Part shown: positions 12,692 through 55,900 of the stretch, in pieces | Numbering within the stretch: position 1 is the stretch's first letter | How the letters are laid out: the number at the start of each line of letters is the position of its first letter | Assembly (NCBI GenBank): GCA_040772005.1 | Contig: JAXGYZ010000003.1 | Location: 744,001-808,000 of the forward strand | DNA length: 64,000 nt | Direction of reading: 5' to 3' | Source: MWBF01 sp040772005 | GTDB taxonomy: Bacteria; Chloroflexota; Anaerolineae; CG2-30-64-16 | Translations under genes and position numbers: made by a program | The notes under the pieces: generated by a model | Database searches by the model: none | What the model was told of the DNA's origin: nothing | What the model saw: only the letters and a program-made list of their open reading frames with translations

Positions 12692-12695
<4 letters not shown>
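2373..12695 (-). CDS. trimodular NRPS, C-A-PCP x3 (Orn-like, Asn, Tyr-like)
   Basis: 3440-residue peptide synthetase whose ATG overlaps the TGA of the upstream gene (ATGA, 12692-12695). Module 1: C with HHIVSDGWS at 161, A with YTSGSTG near 676, carrier Ser1115. Module 2: C with HHIVGDDWS at 1307, A near 1817, carrier Ser2260. Module 3: C with HHIVSDDWS at 2455, A near 2935, carrier Ser3366. Codes read by eye (235 to 331): DVGELGSID, close to the Orn code DVGEIGSIDK; DLTKVGEVG, close to the Asn code DLTKLGEVGK; DASTIAAIG, close to the Tyr code DASTVAAVCK. The last carrier has GGDSI, the variant otherwise seen here only before epimerase domains, yet no epimerase follows. The protein ends in an acidic tail (DDFGWSQDDVDDILSVLGDL) resembling a post-epimerase linker or docking element. 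All three A domains carry heptad-repeat inserts. Substrates are inferred; domain calls are secure. Confidence 0.97.
3110..3245 (-). repeat. heptads and hairpin before A7, third A domain of the trimodular NRPS
   Basis: A GCGAAGC...GCTTCGC hairpin at the start, then GTTGCAG-type and CAACCTG-type heptads in both orientations, filling the space between AEKFVPDPF and RLYRTGD. Confidence 0.8.
3917..3994 (-). repeat. heptads before A3, third A domain of the trimodular NRPS
   Basis: GAAGGTT, GAATGTG, GAAGGTG, AAATGTT (3917-3944) and, at 3967-3994, a degenerate unit plus three GAAGATT units read in sense as SIFNLQS. Confidence 0.85.
6469..6592 (-). repeat. heptads before A7, second A domain of the trimodular NRPS
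   Basis: GTTGAAG/GTTGCAG units followed by oppositely oriented CAACTTG and TAACCTG units; translated as YKLNVDLE and QPFNLQPSN. Confidence 0.8.
7264..7440 (-). repeat. heptads and hairpin before A3, second A domain of the trimodular NRPS
   Basis: Four GAATTAG-type units (7264-7291), then CTTCCAG-type units around 7383-7440 flanking a GCGCAG...CTGCGC hairpin near 7404-7420. Confidence 0.85.
9872..9995 (-). repeat. heptads and hairpin before A7, first A domain of the trimodular NRPS
   Basis: A GCGGGCTGCGGCTCGC-like hairpin, then GTTGGAAG-like and GTTGAAAG-like degenerate heptads, then CAACTTG and TAACCTG units. Confidence 0.75.
10693..10872 (-). repeat. heptads and hairpin before A3, first A domain of the trimodular NRPS
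   Basis: Four GAATTAG-type units at 10693-10720 and CTTCCAG units at about 10807-10868 around a GCGCAG...CTGCGC hairpin. Nearly identical to the array at 14271-14450 in the neighbouring gene. Confidence 0.85.
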
Positions 12696-27950
<15,255 letters not shown>

Positions 27951-27954
<4 letters not shown>

Positions 27955-30900
27955 GCTTCACGCGCCTTTCCTGCAGCCGCTGCCTTTTTGGCAGCCAACA
28001 GCGCGCGCACCTGCTCAGGCGACATATCTTTGACCTGCTTCAACGTCGCGGTGACTCTCGCGGCCTCTGCGCTCGCTACGGCGGCCTGGGCCTGCACCAC
28101 CACCTCAGCCAGCGCGGCCACCGTGGGTTTCTCGAAGAGCGCCTTCAGGGGCACTTCGACCTTGAGCTCATCGCGGATGCGGGAGATGAGCTGCGTGGCG
28201 AGCAGCGAGTGGCCGCCGAGTTCGAAGAAGCTGTCCTCGACGCCGACGCGCGGGAGTTTGAGCAACTCGGCGGCCAGGCGGGCCAGCGTCTCCTCGACCG
28301 GCGTGCGGGGGGCGATGTACGCGGCGGAGGTGCGCTCGGCGGCCTCGGGCGGCGGCAGGGCGGCCAGCGCCCGGCGGTCGACCTTGCCGCTGGGCGTGGT
28401 CGGGAATGCGTCCAGCAGTGTAAACGTGCCCGGCACCATGTGTTCCGGCAGCCGGCGCCGCAGATGGTCACGCAGATCGGCGGGTGTGGCTGCCGCGCCT
28501 GCTGCGGGGACGATGTAGCCCGCCAGCGTGTCGCTCCGTGCGATTACCACGGCATCGCGCACCGCGGGGTGCTCACGCAGCACGGCTTCAATCTCGCCCA
28601 GTTCGATGCGGAACCCACGTACCTTCACCTGGTCGTCCATCCGGCCCAGGAACTCGACTACGCCGCCGGGCAGCCAGCGGGCCAGGTCGCCGGTGCGATA
28701 TAGACGGGTGTGCGAGCTGCGGCTCGCCCCAGGTTGAATGTTAGGAGGTTGCAGGTTAGCAGGCTGCCCGTGAGTTGAGGCGTCTCCTTGAATCTGCAAC
28801 TTGAAACCTGTCACTTGTAACCTGTCACCTGCAACCGTCACAAACGGGTTGGGTACGAAGCGTTCGGCAGTCAGCTTCGGCCGGTTGAGATAGCCGGCCG
28901 CCAGGCCAACGCCGCCGATGAGCAGCTCGCCGGGGACGCCGATCGGCTGGGGCTGCATGTGCTCGTCCACGATGTAGAGCTGGAAGTTGGCGATGGGGCC
29001 GCCGATGGGCGGGCCGCCGAAGGGCCACACGATCCGGGGGTCACATTGGAACATGGACGCGCAGACGGTGGTTTCGGTCGGGCCGTACGCATTGAAGAAG
29101 CGGCGTCCTTCGACTGCGTCCGCAGTGTGCTGCGGACTCCGCTCAGGATACCCTTCGACTGCGTCCGCCTCAGCCAAGCCTTGCTGGGCCGGCGGCCTCT
29201 GCTCAGCATGCCCGCCGGCCCACCTGGCTATCAGCTCGTTGGTGCAGCGCTCGCCTGCCGCGATGACGGTCTCCAGGTCGGGCAGGTCGTCCGGGTCCAA
29301 CACGGCCAGCAGCGAGGGCGGCAGCGTTACAGTGGTAATCCGGGCGGCCCGCAGCAGCTTGACCAGCTCTGTCCCGGAGGCGATGGTATCCTGTCGCGCC
29401 AGGACCAGGGTGGCGCCATTGCGCAGCGCCATCACAGTTTCCCAGACCGACGCGTCGAAAGAGAACGGCGAGAACTGGAGCACGCGCTTGCCCGGCCGGA
29501 TGTCGAAGGCGCGGCCTTGCACGTCGGCCAGGTTGCACAGCCCGCGGTGGCTCAGCAGTGCGCCCTTGGGCCGGCCGGTCGAGCCGGAGGTGTAAATGAC
29601 GTAGGCAAGGGAATTAGGAATTAGGAATTGGGAATTAGGAATATCGGATGTGGGTTGGCGCGCGATCTCGGGCCAGTCTGCGTCCAGGCGCGCCAGCCTG
29701 CCTTGCCACTCTTCACCGTCAGCATCCAGCTTCCAGTTTCCAGCTTCCCGTACCCGCGCCTGGGTCAGCAGTATGGGGATGCCGGAGTCCTCGATCATGA
29801 ACGCGAGGCGCTCGGGAGGATAGTTTGGGTCCAGGGGCAGGTACGCACCGCCGGCCTTCAAGATGCCCAGGATTCCCACGGTCATGTCCAGCGAGCGTTC
29901 TACGCTGATGCCGGCCAGCGTGCCGGGACCGACGCCCAGGCTGTGCAGGTAATGGGCGAGCTGGTTGGCGCGCTCGTTGAGCTGCCGGTAGGTCAGCACG
30001 GCGACTTCACCCCGTTGGTAGGCTGCCAGGTCGCCGATGAATTCGACAGCGACCGCGTCAGGCCGGGCCGCGGCCTGGGCCTCGATCAGCGCGTGGATGG
30101 TGGTGTCGTCCGGGAACGGGACCGCTGTGTCGTTCCAGGTCTCCAGCATCATGCGGCGTTCGGCCTCCGGCAGGAGCGGGAGGACGGCAACCGGCTGCTC
30201 AGGCGCGGCGACGGCTGCCGCCAGCAGGGTTTCCAGGTGGCCGGCCATGCGCTCGATGGTCTGCCGGTCGAACAGGTCGCTGTTGTACTCCCACGCGGCC
30301 GTGATGCCGGCCTGCGTCTCGGTCATCATCAGCAGCATGTCGAATCCGGCGATGCCTTTGTCGATCTCGACGGGCGACATCCGGAGCCCCGGCAGCTCGC
30401 GCGTCTCGAAGGGTACGTTCTGGAGGGAAAACGCGGCCTGGAAGAGCGGGGTGTGGCTGAGATCGCGTTCGGGTTGCAGCGCATCCACCAGCGCCTCGAA
30501 AGGCACATCCTGGTGCGCGTACGCGCCGAGCGCAGTCTCGCGCACGCGCCGCACCAGCTCGCGGAACGTGAGCGGCTGGTTCTCCGCCGGGGGATCGAAC
30601 CGGGTGCGGAAGACCAGCGTGTTGACGAAGAAGCCGATCAGCGGCTCCAGTTCGGCTCGCGTCCGGTTGGCGATGGCCGAGCCGACGGCGATGTCCGACT
30701 GGCCGGAATAGCGGGACAGCAGGGCCTGGTATGCGGCCAGCAGCGTCATGAACATCGTGATGCCGTGCTGCTGGTTGAATCTGACGATGGCCCGCGACAG
30801 TTCCTCCGGGAGGCGGAACAGGAAGGTGCCGCCGTTGGCTGTCTGCACGGCGGGTCGCGGCCGGTCGGTCGGCAGCTCCAGCAGCGAGGGCAGCCCCGCA

Positions 30901-33900
30901 AGCTGTTCCTTCCAGTAGGCCAACTGCCGGTCCAGTGCTGCGCCTTGCAGGGTGGAACGCTGCCAGGCCGCGTAGTCGCCATACTGCAGGGGCAGGCTGC
31001 GCAGGGGTGCGACCGTCATGCCGCGTTCGCTGTGACTGAACGCAGCATACAGCGCGGCCAGCTCGGCCACCAGCACGCCCATCGACCAGCCATCCGTCGC
31101 GATGTGATGAATGGTGAGGACGGCAATGTGCGCCTGCTCGGCCAGGCGGAACAGCCGCGCCCGGAGCAGCGGTCCCGTTGCGAGGTCGAAGGGTGTGCGA
31201 ATCTCATCGCGCGCCAGCCGATGGGCCTCGGCTTCGCGTTCGGCCTCCGGCAGCCCGGTCAGGTCGGTAACGGGGAGTGGGACGCTGGGTGCGGGCAGAA
31301 TGACCTGGATGGGCACGCCGCCGTCCGCGGCGAAGATGGTGCGCAGCACCTCGTGCCGTCGCACAATCTCATCGAGCGCCGCGCTGAGGGCCGATACCTG
31401 CAACTCACCGGCCAGCCGCACGACCGTCGGAATGTTGTAGAACAGGTTGCCCGATTCGAGTTGATCCAGGAACCAGAGCCGCTGCTGGCTGAAGGAAACG
31501 GGCAGCCGGATGGTGCCGTCTTCCTGCACGATGCGCGCGGCGGCCGTGATGGGCGGCGGAGGTTCGGGCTCGCCGGCTGCGCGTGCCGCAGCCACGTGCG
31601 CAGCAATGCCGGCGACGGTCGGCGCATCGAACAGCGCGGCCAGCGGCAGCTCGACGCCGAATACCTCGCGCAGCCGCGAGACGAGCCGGGTCGCCAGGAG
31701 CGAATGGCCGCCCAGGTCGAAGAAGCTGTCATCGGCGGCAATCCTGCCGGCGGCAATGTTCCCCGCAGCCGGCCTCGTGCGCGCGCTGCCGAGGATGTGG
31801 CTGAAAACGCCGGCGACCAGTTCCTCGTCAGGCGTGCGCGGGGGAACGAAGCTGGCGGAGGTTGCCTGGCGCTCACCTTCGCTGCTTGCGGCCAGCAGCC
31901 GCAGCGCCCGGCGGTCGACCTTGCCCGTGGAGGTCAGCGGCAGGGCCTCCACCAGGACGAACTCGGATGGGATCATGTGCTCCGGCAGGTGGCGGCGCAG
32001 GGCCGGCCGGAGGTCGGCGGAGGCCAGGCGCGAGCCGTTATCTGCCACGACGAAGGCGATCAGCCGCTTGCCCAGGTTTTCGTCATCTTCTGCCAGGATG
32101 ATGGCCTGTCTGACGCCGTTCAGCCGCTCCAACGTTGCTTCGATTTCGCCCGGCTCCACGCGGAACCCGCGAATTTTGACCTGATCATCCGCACGGCCGA
32201 TGAACTCGATATTGCCGTCCGGCAGCCGCCGCGCGAGGTCGCCGGTGCGGTAAAGGCGGGCACCCGTCTCCTGCACGAACCGCTCACCCGTCAGTTCGGG
32301 GCGGTTGAGATACCCGCGGGCGACGCCCGCGCCGCGGATGTGGATTTCGCCCGGGATGCCGACCGGCACGGGCCGGCCGTGCGCGTCCAGCAGGTGAATC
32401 TGCACGTTGGGCAGCGGCGTGCCGATGGGGAGCCGGTCAAAGCCGGAGACTGCGGTCGTTGTGCGGTACAGCGTCGCGGTGATGGTCGCTTCGGTCGGGC
32501 CATACAGGTTCAGGTAGGGCAGCGCGCCTCCGGCAACGCCGGGCAGCATCTTGCCGAACGCATTGAGCCGCGCGATATCGGGCGTGTCGCCGCCGAGCAT
32601 CAGCAGACGGAGCGGGGCATCACAGCCCAGGTTCCGCTCGACCAGGTCGTCTACCAGCGTATGCCACACGGCCGCCGGCATGTGCAGCACTGTGACGCCC
32701 TGCCGCTCGCACAGCGCGGCCAGCTCTGCGCCGCTGACGTGCTGTTCGGCAGCGGGCATCACGAGGGTTGCGCCGCTGAGCAGCGTGGGATAGAACTCCT
32801 CGCCTGCGGCGTCGAAGCTCAAGGCAACGAATTGCAGCATCCGGTCGCCCGGCCCCAGCCCGGTCTGCGCGATCATCGCCAGCGCATGATTGACGACGTT
32901 CCGGTGCTCCACCAGGACACCCTTGGGGACGCCGGTCGAGCCGGAGGTGTAGATGACGTACGCCAGATTGTCGGGCGCCGGAAGCTGGGTGGGCGCAGCT
33001 TTGCTGCGCACGGAAGCTGGAAGCTCGCCGGTCAGCTCGCGTTCATCGCGTGTGTAAATCCGCAACCCTGGAGCCGACGAAAAAGCCTCTCCAGCTTCCA
33101 GTTTCCAGTTCCCAGCTTCCAGCTTCCAGCCTCTGATCTCCGGCAGCGCCCGTTGTGCAACGACCACGCGCGCCCCAGAGTCCTCGAGCATGAACGCGCT
33201 GCGTTCGTGGGGATGCGTGACCTCCAGCGGCAGGTACGCGCCGCCTGCCTTGAGGATGCCCAGCAGGGCGATCAGCATATCCGGCGACCGCTCTGCCCAT
33301 AGGCCGACAATCGTCTCCGGCCCAACTCCCACTGCCCTGAGCTGCTCCGCCAGCCTGCCGGCGGCCGCGTCCAGTTCAGCGTAGGTCAGCCGGACCGAGC
33401 CAGGGGCGCCGTCCGGGCGCGCGATCTCAGCGATGAGCGCGATGGCATCCGGTGTGCGGGCGACCTGCTGTTCGAAGAGCGTATGCAGGCACAGGTCTGC
33501 GCCCGGCAAGCTGGCCGCTGTGGCATTCCAGGCGGCCAGCTCGCGCTGTTCCGCCTCGGTCAGGAGCGGCAGATCACCCAGCCGGAGCCCCGGTGTAAGT
33601 GCCGCCGACGCCATGCCCGACAGCAGGGTGCGCAGGTGGCCCAGCAGCCGCTGCACGCTGGCATCATCGAAACGCGCCCGGTCATAGGAGACCTTGAGGC
33701 TCAGCGCGCGGCCCGGCCCCGAGATGAGCGTCAGAGGGTAGTTCGTCTGCTCGAAGGCCCGCACATCGCGGACCTCCAGCCCGCCGGATTGACCGGCCAG
33801 CGCCTCACGGAGTTCGTCGACCGGGTAGTTCTCGAAGACGAGGATCGTCTCGAACAGCGGGCGGTCGCGGCTCACTTCGCTCCAACCCTGCACATCGACG

Positions 33901-34991
33901 AGCGGGGAGTATTCGTACTGCCGCGCCTCGGCCAGCTCGGCCTGGAACTGGTGGAGCCAGGGCAGCACTTCGACCTGCGGCGCCAACTGCGCGCGCACGG
34001 GCAGCGTGTTGATGAACAGCCCCACCATCCGGTCTGCGCCGGTCAGGGCGGCCGGGCGCCCTGACACCGTGGCGCCGAAGACAACGTCCCGCTCTCCGCT
34101 GTAGCGGCTGAGCAGGAGTGCCCAGGCCGCCTGCACGACCGTGCTCAGCGTGAGGCCCTGGCCGCGCACCAGGCTCTGCACCTCCGCGGTCTCTTCGACG
34201 CTCAGGCGGATCTCCTGTTCGGCCATACGGGGCTGCCCCGGAGGGAGCCGGTCTGCGCCGGGCGCAGGCAGGCGCAGCGCAGTCGGCGCGGTGAAACCGG
34301 CCAGCGTCTTGCGCCAGAAGGTCTCGGCGGCGGCCATGTCCTGCTCACCGAGCCAGGCGATGTAGTCGCGATAGGGCCGTGCCGGGGGCAGCCCAACGGT
34401 GCGCCCCTGTGCATGGGCGGCGTAGAGGGTGAAGACTTCCCGCAGGAGAATGGGCATGGACCAGCCATCCAGGAGGATATGATGGTGGCTCCAGAGCAGA
34501 CGGTAAGCCTGCTCGCCCGTGCGGATCAGGGTCAGGCGCAGCAGAGGCGCGCGCGACAGGTCGAACCCCTCGCGGCGCTCGGCCGCGCGATACTGCTCCA
34601 GCGCGCGCTCCTGCTCCGTCGGACTCAGGTCGCGCCAGTCGAGCTGTTCCAGGGGCAGGCTGACCTGGCGGTGGACTGCCTGCACGGTCTTATCCAGTCG
34701 CTTCCAGGCGAACGCCGTGCGCAGGACCGCGTGGCGGTCGATGACCTGCTGCCAGGCGCGGGCGAACGCCGCAGTATCCAGCGTGCCGTGCAGGCTGCAT
34801 ACCAGTTGCTCGAAGTAGACGCCGGATTCGGGCGCCTGGAGGCTGTGAAAGAGCATCCCCTGCTGCATGGGCGACAAGGGATAGACAGCCTCGAGGTTCT
34901 TCCTGCCGCCACCGGCAGGCGTGCCGCCACCGGCAAGCGTGCCGCCACCGGCAAGCGTGCCGCCCCCGGCAGGCGCGGTTGCTGCAGTCAT
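27951..34991 (-). CDS. bimodular NRPS, C-A-PCP-C-A-PCP (unassigned, Phe)
   Basis: 2346-residue synthetase, ATG at 34991, 45 nt after the TAA of the upstream gene. The N-terminus is an 18-bp repeat translated as AGGGTL/AGGGTP hexapeptides, probably a flexible linker, before an MQQGML-type C domain (HHHILLDGW at 169) that suits the upstream epimerase. A1 (YTSGSTG near 674) reads DAEHMGLIT, unassigned; it is the one A domain whose loop before A7 has a normal short length (ERFVQETGARLYRTGD). Carrier Ser1097. C2 has HHIATDGWS at 1295. A2 (near 1797) reads DAWTIAAVC, a clear Phe-type code differing from GrsA only at position 330. Carrier Ser2262. A2 also carries an extra segment of about 35 residues between A4 and A5. 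The C-terminus (SPEQVRALLAAKKAAAAGK) is a predicted helix that could dock to the next protein. Confidence 0.97.
28708..28848 (-). repeat. heptads and hairpin before A7, second A domain of the 27951-34991 NRPS
   Basis: GCGAGCTGCGGCTCGC hairpin, GTTGAAT, GTTAGGAG and GTTGCAG units, then several oppositely oriented CAACTTG, AACCTGT and CACTTGT units. Confidence 0.8.
29100..29220 (-). repeat. extra segment between A4 and A5, second A domain of the 27951-34991 NRPS
   Basis: Adds about 35 residues before RRFFNAYGPTE. Contains CTTCGACTGCGTCCGC twice and CTCCGCTCAGGATACCC; partly duplicated relative to 13825-13885. Confidence 0.7.
29611..29752 (-). repeat. heptads before A3, second A domain of the 27951-34991 NRPS
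   Basis: Four GAATTAG-type units at 29611-29638 and three CTTCCAG-type units near 29729-29749. Confidence 0.85.
32978..33138 (-). repeat. heptads and hairpin before A3, first A domain of the 27951-34991 NRPS
   Basis: GAAGCTG units around a GCGCAGCTTTGCTGCGC hairpin (32980-33026), then six CTTCCAG-type units near 33088-33132 read as WKLEAGNWKLEAG. Confidence 0.85.
34902..34973 (-). repeat. four 18-bp units at the N-terminus of the 27951-34991 NRPS
   Basis: Units of CGTGCCGCCACCGGCAAG type, each a small hairpin (TGCCG...CGGCA), translated as AGGGTL or AGGGTP. 18 bp keeps the frame. Confidence 0.9.
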
Positions 34992-35036
34992 AGTCTGTTC
35001 ATTCCCCGGCAGAACATCCGGTGCTCCCCCTGCATC

Positions 35037-52960
<17,924 letters not shown>

Positions 52961-52987
52961 AACTCATCCTGTGCGCCCGCCGCGCAC

Positions 52988-55900
52988 CTACTGCGATTGG
53001 CGGTCAGCACCGCCCGGCCGCCCGGCGCCCCCCTGCCGCGCCTGTTGGGCCGCTCTCATCCGTTCGCGCTGCTGGGCGACGGCATCGCGCTGCTGTTGCG
53101 CACGTGCGCCGGCAGGCCGCGGGCCGTCTTCGCCCTCGGGCGGCGCGACGGGTGAAGCTGCGCCGGCAGGGGGCTGGGCTGTGCCCGGCGCCTGCCCCAG
53201 GTGCTTGGCCAGGCGGCTGATCGTCGGGTACTGGAACAGGTCGACGATGGGCACCTCCCGGCCCAGCAACTGCTGGAGCCGGCTGTGTGCCTGGGCCATC
53301 AGGAGCGAGTGCCCGCCCAGGTCGAAGAAGTTGTCATGGATGCTGATGTGATCGACGCCGAGAAGCTGCTGCCAGATGCGCGCCAGGTCGCGTTCCAACT
53401 GGCTCTGCGGGAGGGTGACATCCGCCGCTGAGCGAGTGGTGAGCGGCCGGGGCAGCGCGCGGCGGTCCACCTTGCCGCTGGCGTTGAGGGGCAGTGCTTC
53501 GAGCCGGACAAATGCCGACGGCGTCATGTATTCGGGCAGCTGCTCTCGCAGGCGCGCGCGGAGGTCGCCCTCGGATGGCCCGGCGCCTTCTTGTGCCACG
53601 TAGTAGGCGACGAGCCGCAGGTCATCGCTCCGGGCTCCGGTCGTCACGGCATCAGGTTCGCGCAGGTCGCGCGCCACGACGACGGCTTCGCGTACACCCG
53701 GACAGTGGCTCAACGCGGCCTCGACCTCGCCCAGTTCGACACGGAACCCGCGTATCTTGATCTGATGATCGACGCGCCCCAGAAACTCGATCGCGCCATC
53801 CGGCAGGAAGCGCGCGCGGTCGCCCGTGCGGTAGAGACGGGTGGCAGGTTGAAAGTTAACAGGTTGTGCGAGCTGCGGCTCGCCCAGGTTGGCAGGTTGC
53901 CCGGGATCAGCAATGTTACCTTCAACTTGTAACCTGTCACCTGCAACTGGTAGAAACGGATTGGGCACGAACCTTTCGGCGGTGAGGTCCGGGCGGTGCA
54001 GGTAGCCGCGCGCCAGGCCGACGCCGCCCAGGTACAACTCGCCGGGCACGCCGGCCGGCACGGGCCGCAGGCGGCGGTCCAGGATATAGGCTGTGATGTT
54101 GGCGATGGGGCGGCCGATGGGCGCGTTGGCCGCGAGCACAGGCACGGTGGGGCGGCCATCGTTGACGACGTGCCCGGTTGGCCCGATAGTGACCTCGGAG
54201 GGGCCGTACGCGTTGATGAAGCGCCGGCCCGGGGCCCAGGCTGCAACCACGTCGGGCGTGCAGGCCTCGCCTGCCGAGATGACGGTGCGCAGCTCGGGCA
54301 GGGCGGCTGGGTCCAGCAAGCGCAGCATGGTCGGCGGCAGGGTGATGTTGGTGATGTGCCCGGCCTGCAACGCGCGCGTCAGAAGCTCCGGCGACAGCAC
54401 CGTCTCTGCCCGCGCCAGGTGCAGCGCCGCGCCGGAGGTCAACGCAATGAAAATCTCGGAGACCGAGGCATCGAAGGTGTACGAGGCAAACTGGTACACC
54501 CGGTCCGCGGGGGTGACGTCGAACAGGGTCACCTGTGCCTGCACGAGGTTGACCAGCCCCCGGTGCTGGAGTATCACGCCCTTGGGCACGCCGGTGGACC
54601 CCGAAGTGTAGATGGCGTAGGCCAGGTTATCGCCGGTGGCCGGGGGCAGGTCGCAGGTTGCGACGTGCAGCTCAGGGAGCAGGGGGCCGGTCCATGCTCC
54701 GTCCGCACGGAGCGAGCCGACCGGCACGCCCTGTCCCGCGACCTGCAACCGCAGGTCCTCGGCCAGGCGTTCCTGGGTGAGGAGGAGCGCAGGCCGCGCG
54801 TCGCCCAGGATGGTCGCCAGCCGCTCGCCGGGGATGGCCGGGTCGAGCGGCACATAGGCGCCGCCCGCCTTGAGCACGCCGAGGATGGCCACGATCATCT
54901 CCGGCGACCGCTCGAACGACAGCGCGACCAGGCGCTCCGGTCCGATGCCCAGGCCATGCAGGTGTTGTGCCAGCCTGCTCGCCCGCTCGTTCAGGTCGCG
55001 GTAGGTGAAGGTCACACCGGCTGCAACCAGCGCCGTTGCGTCGGGCGTCCGCCGGGCCTGCGCTTCGAAAGCGGCATGGATCGTTTCATGGTGCAGTGCC
55101 GTCTCGCGGGTCCGACTCCATTGCTCCAGGATGAGCTGCCGCTCCACGTCGGGCAGGATGCGAAGGTCGGCGATGGCTTGCTCAGGTGCGGCGACAACAC
55201 TGGCGAGCAGCGTACGGTAGTGACTCAGCATGCGCCGGGCAGTAGCTGGGTCGAACAGATCAAGGTTGTATTCGATAGCCGCGCCCAGCTCCGGGCCGGA
55301 GTCAGCGATGAGCAGCGTCATGTCAAACGGAGACATGCGTTCGCGTATGGCGACCGACTCAAGCGGCAGGCCACCGAGGTCCATGTGGGTGCCCGTTGCG
55401 CCCAGCGCGAATTGCGAAAGACCCTCTTCGTATAGCAAGTGAGCTCGCTGATACACGAACATGGTCTGGAAGATCGGTGTCCGGCTGGGGTCGCGGAAGG
55501 GATGGAGCCGCTCAACCAGCAGAGGGAACGGGAAGTCCGCGTTGGCCAGCGCGTCCAACACACTCCTTTGCACCCGATTGACCAAGTCCACGAAGCGTGG
55601 GTTATCCGCAAAGCTCGTCCTGAGCGCGACAGGGCTGACGAAATAGCCCACGACCGGGGCCAACTCGGTGCGGCTGCGGCCTGTAGTGGGCGAACCGACG
55701 ATGATGTCGGTGTTTTGCGTGTAGCGATGCAGCAGGGCCTGGAACGCAGCCAGGAGGGTCACATAGGGAGTGACGCCGACACGCGCGCTGAACTCCCGCA
55801 GTTGCCCTGTCAATGTCGTGCCGAGGTCAAGTGACTCCACAGAGCCGCGGAACGTTTGCACTGCCGGCCGCGGCCGGTCGACAGGCAAGTTCAAGTCGGG

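Noticed and set aside
29628..33302. Very long plus-strand open frames (also 37548-41900, 3993-6221, 10824-12944, 26284-28518)
   Set aside because: They lie antisense to clear NRPS domains, show no domain motifs and are rich in Gly, Arg, Gln and His, as expected for the reverse frame of GC-rich coding DNA.
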